The position numbers and the translations under genes were made by a program. A model generated the notes under the pieces. It saw nothing but the letters and a program-made list of their open reading frames with translations. It searched no databases and was not told the origin of the DNA. From Actinospineispora eucalypti (lineage in GTDB: Bacteria; Actinomycetota; Actinomycetes; Mycobacteriales; Pseudonocardiaceae): DNA of 64,000 bases. Below, in pieces: positions 7,467 to 16,600 of this stretch (positions are counted from its first letter, which is position 1; each line of letters begins with the position of its first letter). The DNA lies in the NCBI GenBank assembly GCA_014208095.1, contig JACHMT010000007.1:434001-498000 (forward strand), written 5' to 3'.

Positions 7467-8297
7467 ATGGTGAGCAATGCGCTCATCGGACTGCGTGAAG
7501 GCCTCGAGGCGGCCCTCGTGGTGAGCATCCTGGTTGCCTTCCTGGTGCGCAGTGACCGCCGGTCGGCGCTGCCCTGGGTGTGGTCCGGGGTGGCCGTCGC
7601 GGTGGCCATCTCGGTGGCCGTGGGCGCGGCGCTCACGTTCAGCACCCAGTCCATGTCGTTCGAGGCGCAGGAGGCGTTCGGCGGCAGCCTCTCCATCGTC
7701 GCGGTCGGCTTCGTCACCTGGATGATCTTCTGGATGAAGCACACCGCGCAGGCACTCTCCGCCGAGCTGCGCGGCAAGCTGGAGCAAGCCCTCCAGATCG
7801 GCTCCTGGGCCGTGGTGCTGATGGCCTTCCTCGCGGTCGGCCGGGAAGGCCTGGAGACCGCGCTGTTCTTCTGGGCGGCCGCGCAGGCCACCGGCGAAAC
7901 CACCCAGCCGCTGATCGGGTTCCTGATCGGCATCGCCATCGCGGTGCTGCTGGCGTTCGGCATCTACCGGGGCGCACTGAAGATCAACCTGGCCAAGTTC
8001 TTCAAGGTCACCGGCATTCTGCTGATCTTCGTTGCGGCCGGCATCCTGGCCTACGGCGTGCACGACCTGCAGGAGGCGAACATCGTCCCCGGGCTGAACA
8101 CGCTGGCCTTCGACATCAGTCACATCGTGCCGGCCGACTCCTGGTACGGCACCTTGCTGAAGGGCATCTTCAACCTCTCCCCCCAGACCACCGTGGCCGA
8201 GGCCTGCGTCTGGGTGTTGTACGTGGCAATTGTGCTGACCCTGTTCCTGCTCCCGAGCCGCCGCCGCGAGAAAGCCACCACAGGCCAGTCGCTGTAA
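7467..8297 (+). CDS. efeU: EfeU, FTR1-family ferrous/ferric iron permease
   Basis: 276 residues with about seven transmembrane helices. Two REGLE motifs mark the FTR1/EfeU iron channel: LIGLREGLEAALV near residue 10 and VGREGLETALFF near residue 128. In EfeUOB systems the permease carries iron across the inner membrane, working with EfeO and EfeB. The ATG at 7467 has GGGAAG upstream; a GTG at the next-but-one position is an alternative. efeO follows after 30 bp, so this is the first gene of efeUOB. The iron-box-like pair just upstream suggests repression when iron is plentiful. Confidence 0.93.
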   Translation: MVSNALIGLREGLEAALVVSILVAFLVRSDRRSALPWVWSGVAVAVAISVAVGAALTFSTQSMSFEAQEAFGGSLSIVAVGFVTWMIFWMKHTAQALSAELRGKLEQALQIGSWAVVLMAFLAVGREGLETALFFWAAAQATGETTQPLIGFLIGIAIAVLLAFGIYRGALKINLAKFFKVTGILLIFVAAGILAYGVHDLQEANIVPGLNTLAFDISHIVPADSWYGTLLKGIFNLSPQTTVAEACVWVLYVAIVLTLFLLPSRRREKATTGQSL

Positions 8298-8327
8298 CAG
8301 TCCGAGCGTCACCCGAGGAGAACCCCC

Positions 8328-9482
8328 GTGTCCCGACCCATTCCGCGTTCGCTGCTGGCCCCGTCGGCCGCCGTGGCCACGCTCGCCCTGCTCGCCGGCT
8401 GTTCCGGTTCCGGGGGAGGTGCGCCCGGCGGTGCCGCCGACGGCTCCATCGCGGTGACCGCCACCGACACCGCCTGCCAGGTGGCCAAGAACGAGGCGCC
8501 GGCCGGGCACATCACCTTCAACGTGACCAACAAGGGCAACAAGGTCACCGAGTTCTACCTGTACGGCACCGGTGACCGGATCATGGGCGAGGTGGAGAAC
8601 ATCGGCCCGGGCCTGACCCGCAAGCTGATCGTGGAGGTGCCCGACGGCGGCACCTACACCACCGCGTGCAAGCCGGGCATGGTCGGCGACGGCATCCGCG
8701 CCCCGTTCACGGTGACCGGCCAGGCCGCCCGCTCGGCGGACAACAACACCCGGCTGGCCGAGGCCACCGGGAGCTACAAGCGCTACGTGAACTCGCAGAT
8801 CGCCGCGCTGGTGCCGAAGACCCAGGAGTTCGTGGACACGGTCAAGGCGGGCAAGGTCGAGGAGGCCAAGGCCCAGTTCCCGATCGCCCGGACCTACTGG
8901 GAGCGGATCGAGCCGGTGGCCGAGTCGTTCGGCGACCTCGACCCCAAGGTGGACGGCCGGGAGGACGACGACCGGGGTCCGGGTGAGCAGTTCACCGGCT
9001 ATCACCGGCTGGAGAAGGACCTCTGGGTGGACGGGCTGAAGCCCGACTCCGGCGCCATCGCCGACCAGCTGCTGGCCGACATCAAGGACCTGGAGAACCG
9101 GGCCAGGACCGTCGAGCTCACCCCGGTGCAGCTGGCCAACGGCGCCAAGGAACTGCTGGACGAGGTGGCCACCGGCAAGATCACCGGCGAGGAGGACCGC
9201 TACTCGCACACCGACCTGTGGGACTTCAAGGCCAACGTGGAGGGCAGCCAGGCCGCCGTCGCCGCGCTGCGCCCGGTGATCGACGAGAAGGACAAGGCCC
9301 TCGGCCCTCGGCTCGACCAGCAGTTCGCCAACGTGGAGAAGCTGCTGGAGGGCTACCGGAACGGCGACGGCTTCCGGCTCTACACCACGCTCACCCCGGA
9401 GGACACCAAGAAGATGTCCGACGCGGTGGACGCGCTGGGCGAGCCGGTGAGCAAGGTCGCCGGGGTGGTCACGTCACCATGA
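8328..9482 (+). CDS. efeO: EfeO, lipoprotein of the iron-uptake system (cupredoxin plus M75 domain)
   Basis: 384 residues. The signal peptide ends in the lipobox LAGC (Cys 25), so the protein is membrane-anchored on the outside. An N-terminal cupredoxin-like domain (about 40-135) is followed by the all-helical M75 imelysin-like domain, whose HxxE motif is seen in GYHRLEKDLW. EfeO is thought to capture iron and hand it to EfeU. The GTG start at 8328 is preceded by GAGGAG. The stop overlaps the efeB start by four bases (ATGA), which confirms one transcript. The family identification is firm; no residues look missing. Confidence 0.93.
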   Translation: MSRPIPRSLLAPSAAVATLALLAGCSGSGGGAPGGAADGSIAVTATDTACQVAKNEAPAGHITFNVTNKGNKVTEFYLYGTGDRIMGEVENIGPGLTRKLIVEVPDGGTYTTACKPGMVGDGIRAPFTVTGQAARSADNNTRLAEATGSYKRYVNSQIAALVPKTQEFVDTVKAGKVEEAKAQFPIARTYWERIEPVAESFGDLDPKVDGREDDDRGPGEQFTGYHRLEKDLWVDGLKPDSGAIADQLLADIKDLENRARTVELTPVQLANGAKELLDEVATGKITGEEDRYSHTDLWDFKANVEGSQAAVAALRPVIDEKDKALGPRLDQQFANVEKLLEGYRNGDGFRLYTTLTPEDTKKMSDAVDALGEPVSKVAGVVTSP

Positions 9483-10735
9483 GCGAGGTATCCCGCCGCA
9501 AGATGCTCGGGCTGGCCGGGGCCGGCGCGGCCCTGGCCGGCGCCGGCGCGGCGGTGGGCGGCCTGGTCGGCTCGTCGGGCGGCGACCCCGCCGGCGAGCT
9601 GGCGGCGGCCGCCGCCGCACCGGTGGAGTTCCACGGCGAGCACCAGGCCGGCATCATCACGCCGGCCCAGGACCGCATGCACTTCGTCGCGCTGGACGTG
9701 GCCAGCGGCGACCGGGCCGCGCTGGTCGACCTGCTCAAGAAGTGGACCAGGGCGGCCCAGCGGATGACCGCGGGCGCCGAGGTGAGCCCGCTCGGCGCGA
9801 TCGGTGGCAACCCGGAAGCCCCGCCGGACGACAACGGCGAGGCGCTCGGCCTGCCGGCCAGCCAGCTCACCCTGACGCTGGGCCTGGGCGGTTCCCTGTT
9901 CGACGGCCGGTTCGGGCTGGCCGACCGCAAGCCGGCCGCGCTCGCCGACCTGCCGCACTTCCAGCAGGACCAGCTGGACCCGGCCCGCTCCGGCGGTGAC
10001 CTGTGCATCCAGGCCTGCGCGAACGACCCGCAGGTGGCGGTGCACGCGATCCGGCACCTGGTGCGGATCGGGTTCGGCACGACGACGGTGCGCTGGTCGC
10101 AGCTGGGCTTCGGCCGGACGTCGTCGACGTCCACCGCGCAGGCCACGCCGCGGAACCTGTTCGGTTTCAAGGACGGCACGAACAACATCAAGGCGGAGGA
10201 CCCGCCCGCGCTGCGCGACCACGTCTGGGTGGCGCCGGGGGACGGGCCGGACTGGCTGACCGGCGGCAGCTACCTGGTGGCCAGGCGGATCCGCATGCAC
10301 ATCGAGATCTGGGACCGCACCTCGCTGTCCGAGCAGCAGCTGATCGTCGGGCGGGCCAAGGGCACCGGTGCGCCGCTGGGCAAGGAGAACGAGTTCGACC
10401 AGTCCGACTTCCAGCTCTCCGGCAACGACGGGCAACCGGCGATCGCCGAGAACGCGCACATCCGGCTGGCCTCGGCGGAGGCCAACGGGGGCGTGAAGAT
10501 GCTGCGCCGGGGCTACAACTTCGTGGACGGCGCGGACGGCGCGGGCCACCTGGACGCCGGCCTGTTCTTCGTGGCCTTCATGCGCGACCCGCACAAGCAG
10601 TTCGTCCCCATCCAGCGTGCGCTGTCCAAACAGGACGACATGATGGAGTACCTGGAACACACGGGTTCGGGGCTGTTCGCGGTCCCGCCCGGCGTGCGGC
10701 GCGACGGCTTCTGGGCCGACACCCTCTTCACCTGA
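9479..10735 (+). CDS. efeB: EfeB, Tat-exported DyP-type haem peroxidase (deferrochelatase)
   Basis: 418 residues from the ATG overlapping efeO. The N-terminus SRRKMLGLAGAGAALAGAG is a twin-arginine export signal, so the folded haem protein is sent across the membrane. The DyP fold is shown by LFGFKDGTNNI, the GxxDG motif holding the catalytic Asp, and by the C-terminal FFVAFMRDPHKQFVPIQRALSKQD segment. EfeB is proposed to oxidise ferrous iron for EfeU or to release iron from haem. It is the last gene of efeUOB; the gene downstream converges on it from the other strand after 55 bp. Confidence 0.93.
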   Translation: MSEVSRRKMLGLAGAGAALAGAGAAVGGLVGSSGGDPAGELAAAAAAPVEFHGEHQAGIITPAQDRMHFVALDVASGDRAALVDLLKKWTRAAQRMTAGAEVSPLGAIGGNPEAPPDDNGEALGLPASQLTLTLGLGGSLFDGRFGLADRKPAALADLPHFQQDQLDPARSGGDLCIQACANDPQVAVHAIRHLVRIGFGTTTVRWSQLGFGRTSSTSTAQATPRNLFGFKDGTNNIKAEDPPALRDHVWVAPGDGPDWLTGGSYLVARRIRMHIEIWDRTSLSEQQLIVGRAKGTGAPLGKENEFDQSDFQLSGNDGQPAIAENAHIRLASAEANGGVKMLRRGYNFVDGADGAGHLDAGLFFVAFMRDPHKQFVPIQRALSKQDDMMEYLEHTGSGLFAVPPGVRRDGFWADTLFT

Positions 10736-10790
10736 GCCGCGTTCCGGCGGGGTGGTTTCAAGGACCGCCGGGACGGGCGGCCGGCGGCCG

Positions 10791-11660
10791 CTACTGGTCG
10801 CCCGCCGGTAGGCGCTCGAGAACGGCGCCGGCCACCTCGGCCGGCGCCTCCACGGGCAGGAAGTGTCCAACCCCGTCCAGCGGGCGCAGCGTGGCGTCCG
10901 CGAAATACTCGTCCAAACGGTCCGACCAGGCCCGGGGGAACAGCGGGTCGTGGTCCGGCCAGAGCACCGTGGTCGGCACCGCGATCCGCTGGGCCGGGTC
11001 GGGCGCGGTCTCGGCCAGGGCGGTGGCCACCGCGCCCGAGCCGGCCCGGTACCACTGGATGGAAGCGGTGAACGCACCCGGTGCGCCGTACCGGCTCACC
11101 AGGTGGTCCAGCCGTTCGTCACCGAGCTGGAACGACGGACCGGACCAGTGCGTCCAGAAGTGCTCCAGGTAGTCCCGCACCGCCTCCGGCTTCCCGTCGA
11201 CCAGCCGCTCGGCCAGCTCGAGCTGGTGGAAGGCCTGGTACCAGAACTCCCGCTGCGGACCCTGGTCCAGCATCCGCCGGCCCACCCCGGGCATCGGCGG
11301 GGACAGCACCAGCGCGCGGACCAGATCCGGGCGGGTCGCGCCCAGCGTGCGGCCGACCCGACTGCCCACGTCGTAGCCGGCCACCACCGGCCGGTCCAGA
11401 CCCAGCTGCTCGATCAGCGCGGCCACCGCGCGCGCCTGGGCGGCGGCGCCGTACCGCTCGGCCGGGTCGGCCACATGTTTGTCCGACTCCCCGAAGCCGC
11501 GCAGGTCCGGCACCACCAGCTCGGCCGCGCCCGCGAGCAGCGGCACCACGTCCCGGTAGTCGGTGCGGTCCCCCGGCCAACCGTGCAGCAACACCACGGC
11601 GGGCCCGGAACCCGTGCGGTCGTAGGCCAGCCGGAACCCGTCAACCGATTCACTCAGCAC
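10791..11660 (-). CDS. Alpha/beta hydrolase, epoxide-hydrolase-like
   Basis: 289 residues. The HGWPG oxyanion-hole motif near residue 26 and a nucleophile elbow reading GYDVGSRVG, with Asp where most hydrolases have Ser, place it with epoxide hydrolases and haloalkane dehalogenases, which form an ester with an Asp nucleophile. A later Asp (WPDHDPLFP) and His (GVGHFLPVEAP) complete the triad. GTG start at 11660. It converges with efeB and is followed upstream by the R3 palindrome at the end of mazG. The substrate is unknown; HGWPG favours an epoxide hydrolase over a dehalogenase. Confidence 0.85.
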   Translation of the reverse strand: MLSESVDGFRLAYDRTGSGPAVVLLHGWPGDRTDYRDVVPLLAGAAELVVPDLRGFGESDKHVADPAERYGAAAQARAVAALIEQLGLDRPVVAGYDVGSRVGRTLGATRPDLVRALVLSPPMPGVGRRMLDQGPQREFWYQAFHQLELAERLVDGKPEAVRDYLEHFWTHWSGPSFQLGDERLDHLVSRYGAPGAFTASIQWYRAGSGAVATALAETAPDPAQRIAVPTTVLWPDHDPLFPRAWSDRLDEYFADATLRPLDGVGHFLPVEAPAEVAGAVLERLPAGDQ

Positions 11661-11745
11661 CGGTCCAAGGTATCACCGGTTCAACCGGTTACTCAGGGCG
11701 TCGGCCCATGATCGCTGTCTGTGGCGGCTGGGCAGTCATCCCGTG

Positions 11746-11816
11746 GGGGTGATCGCCAACTGTGGCGGATCAGCGTCGATTTTCGACGCCAAACCGCCAG
11801 ACACAACGATCACCCC
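11746..11816. repeat. R3 palindromic repeat, copy 1
   Basis: A near-palindrome of 71 bp. It starts GGGGTGATCG, ends CGATCACCCC, and has a TCGATTTTCGA centre. The mazG stop codon (11810-11812, minus strand) lies inside the right arm. A second copy with the same core (TGGCGGTTCAGC / GCTGAACCGCCA) is at 36585-36654, and a half copy lies just upstream at about 11707-11733. Confidence 0.7.
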
Positions 11817-12772
11817 GTTGGCCAGTGTTGGCGCCAGTTCTCCTCGGTCAGCGCGTGCGGGTCCAGGCCGGCGTCGACGGCGGCCCGCTCGGCGGCCCGC
11901 ACGGCGGACGCGAACTCACGGGCGGCCGCGCGCAGCTCCTGCTCCGGGTCGGTGCCGGCCAGCTTCGCGGCGGCCACGGCGCGGAACATCGGGTCGGCGG
12001 AGTCGATCAGCGACGTGGGCAGGCCGGCCTTGCGGGCGCGGGACACCAGCTTGGCCGCCAGCGCGGCCGCCGGCTGGCCCATGGCCACCCCGTCCAGGCT
12101 GGACTCCCGCTGCTTCTCCACCCGCTTCAGCTCGTCCCAGCGCAGCTCCTGGTCGCTGGCGCTGTGCACCACGTCGGCACCGGAACCGAAGACGTGCGGG
12201 TGCCGGTCCACCAGCTTCCGTACCAGGTCGGCGGCCACCTCGTCGATGCCGAACGCCTCGGCGCCGGGGCCGGCCACGAACGGCTTGACCGCGCCCTCGG
12301 CGGCCAGGCGGGCGTGGAAGAGCACCTGGAGCAGCACGTCGCCGAGCTCCTCGCGCAACGCCGGCCGGTCCGCCTCCTCCACCGCCTCGTGCAGCTCGTA
12401 GGTCTCCTCCACCAGGTAGGTGAGCAGCGAGCGGTGGGTCTGCTCGGCGTCCCACGGGCAGCCGCCCGGCGAGCGCAGCCGGTCCATCACCGCCACCGCG
12501 TCCAGCAACGCGGCACCGGTCGGCTCGGGGGTGCGGTGCACCTCGTCCGCGCTACCCGCCAGGGGGTGCGACAAATCGGTGCAGAGCAGCGCCACCGACC
12601 CGTCCGGCCACTCGGTCGGGGTCTCGGCGAGCCGCTCCGCGCCGGCCAGCTCGGTCAAGCCGGCGGGAACCGAGGGGTCGGCGAGTACCCGGTCCGCCGT
12701 GCGCAGCGCGGGCAGCGCGGAGGCCGGGAGCACCGCGCCGAGCCGGTCGGCCAGTACGACCAGGGTACGCAT
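11810..12772 (-). CDS. mazG: MazG nucleoside triphosphate pyrophosphohydrolase
   Basis: 320 residues. MazG cleaves (d)NTPs, including damaged ones, to the monophosphate and pyrophosphate. The N-terminal 100 residues are the variable actinobacterial extension. The catalytic domain starts at about MDRLRSPGGCPWDAEQTHRSL, with metal ligands in EETYELHEAVEE and LREELGDVLLQVLFHA (ExxE...ExxD pattern). A second, degenerate MazG half follows (DELKRVEKQRESSLDGV...). The start lies three bases after the SurA-like gene's stop, so mfd, the SurA-like gene and mazG form one operon, as mfd and mazG do in M. tuberculosis. The stop codon falls inside an R3 palindrome, so the last residues may be repeat-derived. 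Confidence 0.93.
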   Translation of the reverse strand: MRTLVVLADRLGAVLPASALPALRTADRVLADPSVPAGLTELAGAERLAETPTEWPDGSVALLCTDLSHPLAGSADEVHRTPEPTGAALLDAVAVMDRLRSPGGCPWDAEQTHRSLLTYLVEETYELHEAVEEADRPALREELGDVLLQVLFHARLAAEGAVKPFVAGPGAEAFGIDEVAADLVRKLVDRHPHVFGSGADVVHSASDQELRWDELKRVEKQRESSLDGVAMGQPAAALAAKLVSRARKAGLPTSLIDSADPMFRAVAAAKLAGTDPEQELRAAAREFASAVRAAERAAVDAGLDPHALTEENWRQHWPTG

Positions 12773-12775
12773 CGA

Positions 12776-13678
12776 TCAGCCGAGGGTGGCCGGCAGGGAG
12801 ACGCCCGGCTCGACCCCGATCGGCACCACCACCGCCTGCACCGGGTCCCAGCTGCCGTACCTCGGGTTCACCCGCACACCGATCTCGGCGGCGACCGGGG
12901 CGAGCAGCTGGCCGCCGATGGTGGCCTGGTCGGACTTGCCGAGCAGCTGGGCGGCGGACAGCCGGGGATCGGCCGGCGCCGGGGCGTCCGTGCGCCGCTG
13001 GGTGACCCGCCAGACCAGCCAGGCGTCGTTGCTCACCTGGAGCACGTTGACCCGGCCGACCGGGCTGCCCAGCAGCAACAGGTCGGTCGCGGCCAGCACC
13101 GGCGCGCGCACCTGGCGGTTCCGCTCGGCGTGCGGGTCGGCGGCCAGCACGGCCTGCGCCTGCGCCGGGCCGGCGGCCAACTGGCGGGCCAAGGCCTGCG
13201 CCTGGTCCTTCGAGTCGGCGGTGAGCACGTCCGCCGTCACGCTCAGCCGGTCCAGCCCGCGCACGGCCAGCGCCCGGGCGATCACCTCGTCCCGGGCCGC
13301 GTCCCGCACCGAGTCGGGGTCCATCGCCCGGATGGTGGCCAGCTCCAGGTTCGTCGGATCGGCCAGCTCGGCGTCCACCTGGCGGTCGTCCACGGTGATG
13401 CCGCCGCGCTTCGCCGCCTCCTCGAACAGCAGGTGCCGGACCCGCTTGTTCACCGCCCACTGGGCGACCAGCGCCGGCGGGATCCCCTGCCGGGTCAGCT
13501 GGGCCATGATGTCCTGGTTGGCCAGCACGCGGTCGATCTTTTCCTGCACCGAGGAGAGCGGGACCGACTGGTCCCCCACGATGGCCGCCGACCCGGCCAG
13601 CCGGGGCCCGCCACCGCAACCGGCGACCAGCACACCAGCCGCTACCAGCGCGACCACCCATAAGCGACGAATCAGCAC
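12776..13678 (-). CDS. SurA-N-like lipoprotein
   Basis: 300 residues. A signal sequence of hydrophobic residues ends in LVAGC (lipobox Cys at about 21), so the protein is anchored outside the membrane. The following part (about 30-150: DQSVPLSSVQEKIDRVLANQ..., VNKRVRHLLFEEAAKRGGITVDDRQVDAEL) resembles the SurA/trigger-factor helical chaperone region. No parvulin prolyl-isomerase domain is evident. It lies between mfd and mazG with 13- and 3-base gaps. A role in folding of exported proteins is inferred from the domain alone. Confidence 0.8.
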   Translation of the reverse strand: MLIRRLWVVALVAAGVLVAGCGGGPRLAGSAAIVGDQSVPLSSVQEKIDRVLANQDIMAQLTRQGIPPALVAQWAVNKRVRHLLFEEAAKRGGITVDDRQVDAELADPTNLELATIRAMDPDSVRDAARDEVIARALAVRGLDRLSVTADVLTADSKDQAQALARQLAAGPAQAQAVLAADPHAERNRQVRAPVLAATDLLLLGSPVGRVNVLQVSNDAWLVWRVTQRRTDAPAPADPRLSAAQLLGKSDQATIGGQLLAPVAAEIGVRVNPRYGSWDPVQAVVVPIGVEPGVSLPATLG

Positions 13679-13691
13679 GCTCCGTACTCTC

Positions 13692-16600
13692 TCACGGGAG
13701 ATTCGCCGCCGATGCGGCGACTCGCTGCTCCACCGGGCCGCGCAGGTTCGACAACAGCTGGGCGCACCAGTCCAGCAGCTCGGTGTCGCGCAGCGGCGGG
13801 GCGCCGAGCCGGCCGCCCTGCTCGGTCGGCCGGGGCACCACGACCGTCTTGGCCGCCGCCTTGTAGGTCGCCTTCGGGTAGAGCCGGCGCAGCCGCAGCT
13901 GGGCGGAGTCCGGCAGGTCCACCGGGGCCACCCGGACGGAGTTGCCGCCCATCGCCACCTCGCTCACCCGGTGGTCGCGGCAGGTCTGCCGGAACGCGGC
14001 CACCGCGATCAGGTTGCGCACCGGGATGGGCAGCGCGCCGTAGCGGTCGGTGAGCTCCTCCTCGATCGCGGTGAGCGCGCCGTGGTCGCCCGCCTCGGCG
14101 ATCTTCCGGTACACCTCCAGCCGGAGCCGCTCGCCGGTCACGTAGTCGTGCGGCACGTGGGCGTCCACCGGCAGCTCCACCCGCACCTCGGCCAGCTGCT
14201 CCTCCTCCGGGGCATCCCCGGCGCCGCCCTGCTTGCGGAACGCGGCCACCGCCTCGCCCACCAGCCGCACGTACAGGTCGAAGCCCACGCCGGCGATGTG
14301 CCCGGACTGCTCGGCGCCCAGGATGTTGCCGGCGCCCCGGATCTCCAGGTCCTTCATCGCCACCGCCTGCCCGGCGCCCAGCTCGGAGTGCTGCGCGATG
14401 GTGGCCAGCCGGTCGTAGGCGGTCTCGGTGAGCGGCGACTCGGCCGGGTAGAGGAAGTAGGCGTAGCCGCGCTCCCGGCCCCGGCCCACCCGGCCGCGCA
14501 GCTGGTGCAGCTGGGAAAGGCCCAGGTTCTCCGCGCGCTCCACGATCAGCGTGTTCGCGTTGGAGATGTCCAGCCCGTTCTCCACGATCGTGGTGCACAC
14601 CAGCACGTCGTACTCGTTGTGCCAGAAGCCCTGCACGGTGCGTTCCAGCACCTCCTCGTTCATCTGCCCGTGCGCGACCGCCACCCGCGCCTCCGGCACC
14701 ATGTCCCGCACCTCGCGGGCCGCCCGCTCGATGGTGGAGACCCGGTTGTGGACGTAGAACACCTGGCCGTCGCGCAGCAGCTCGCGGCGGATCGCGGCGG
14801 CCACCTGCTTGCGGTCGTGGGCGCCCACGTAGGTGAGCACCGGGTGCCGCTCCTCTGGCGGGGTGGCGATGGTGGACAGCTCGCGGATGCCGGCCAGGCT
14901 CATCTCCAGGGTGCGCGGGATCGGCGTCGCGGACATGGCCAGCACGTCCACGTGCGCGCGCAGCGCGGTGATGTGCTCCTTGTGCTCCACCCCGAACCGC
15001 TGCTCCTCGTCCACGATGACCAGCCCGAGGTCCTTCCAGCGCACGCCGGTCTGCAGCAGGCGGTGGGTGCCGATCACCACGTCCACCTTGCCCTCGGCCA
15101 TGCCCCTGACCGTCTCCTCGGCCTCGTGCGCGTCGGTGAACCGGGACAGCCCTTTCACCACGACCGGGAACGAGCGCATCCGGTCGGCGAAGGTCTGCAG
15201 GTGCTGGCTGGCCAGCAGGGTGGTCGGCACCAGCACGGCCACCTGCTTGCCGTCCTGCACCGCCTTGAACGCGGCCCGCACCGCGATCTCGGTCTTGCCG
15301 AAGCCGACGTCCCCGGAGACCACCCGGTCCATCGGCGACGGCTGCTCCATGTCCCGCTTGACCTCGTTGATCGCGGCCAGCTGGTCCGGCGTCTCGGTGT
15401 GCGGGAAGGCGTCCTCCATCTCCCGCTGCCAGGGCGTGTCCGGGGCGAACGCGTGACCGGGGCTGGACTTGCGCGCGGCGTACAGCTGCACCAGCTGGGC
15501 GGCGATCTGCCGGACCGCGCGGCGGGCCTTGCCCTTGGTCTTCGCCCAGTCGCTGCCGCCCATCTTGTTCAGCGCCGGCACCTCGCCGCCCACGTACCGG
15601 CTGACCTCGTCCAGCTGGTCGGTCGGCACGTACAGCCGGTCGGCCGGCTGGCCGCGCTTGCTCGCGGCGTACTCCAGCACCAGGTACTCCCGGCGCGCCC
15701 CGGCCACCGTGCGCTCGCGCATCTCGATGAACCGGCCGATGCCGTGCTGGCTGTGCACCACGAAGTCGCCGGGCTTGAGGCTGTCCAGCTCCACCGCGTT
15801 GCGCCGGCGGGAGGCCAGCTTGCGGATCTCCCCGGGGGCCGTCCGGTTGCCGGTCAGGTCGGCCTCGGTGAGCACCATCAGGCCCAGCTCGGGGGCGGTG
15901 AAGCCGTCGGCCAGCACCCCCTGGGCGACGGTGACCAGGCCCTTCTCCGGCTGGGTGGTCAACCCCTCGGTGACCAGCCGGGCCGGCACCTCGGCCTCGC
16001 CCAGCTGCTCGACGGCCCGCTGCGCGGTGCCGCTGCCGGCCAGCAGGAGCACGGCGGCGCCGCCCTCGGTGGTGTGTTTACGCAGGTCGGAGAGCGCCCG
16101 GGGCAGCTCGCCCTTGTACGACTCGATGGCGTGGAAACCGGGGCGGATCGTGTCGGCGTCGCCGGTCTCGTCGGTGCCGAACGGGCTGAGCGTCCACCAC
16201 CGGCGGCCGGTGGCCAGCGCGTGCTCCTCGATCTCGGCGAGGTCCCGGTAGGCCGACTGGCCGACGTCGATCGGCGCCTGCGCCTCCGTGCCGGCGGCGG
16301 CCAGCCAGGACGCCTCGAGGAACTCCTGGCCGGTGCGCACCAGGTCGCGGGCCCGGGTGCGGATCCGCTCCGGGTCCACCAGCAGCACGTGCGCGCCCGG
16401 TGGGAGGAGATCGGTGAGCAGGTCCAGGGAGCCCTCGCAGAGCACCGGGATGAGCGACTCCATGCCCTCGGCCGGGATGCCCTCGGCCAGCCGGTTCAGC
16501 AGCTCGGCCAGCTGCTGGTTGTTCCCGTGCTGCTCGGCCAGCGCGGCGGCCCGCTCGCGGACCGGCTCGGTGAGCAGCAACTCGCGGCAGGGCGGGGCGT

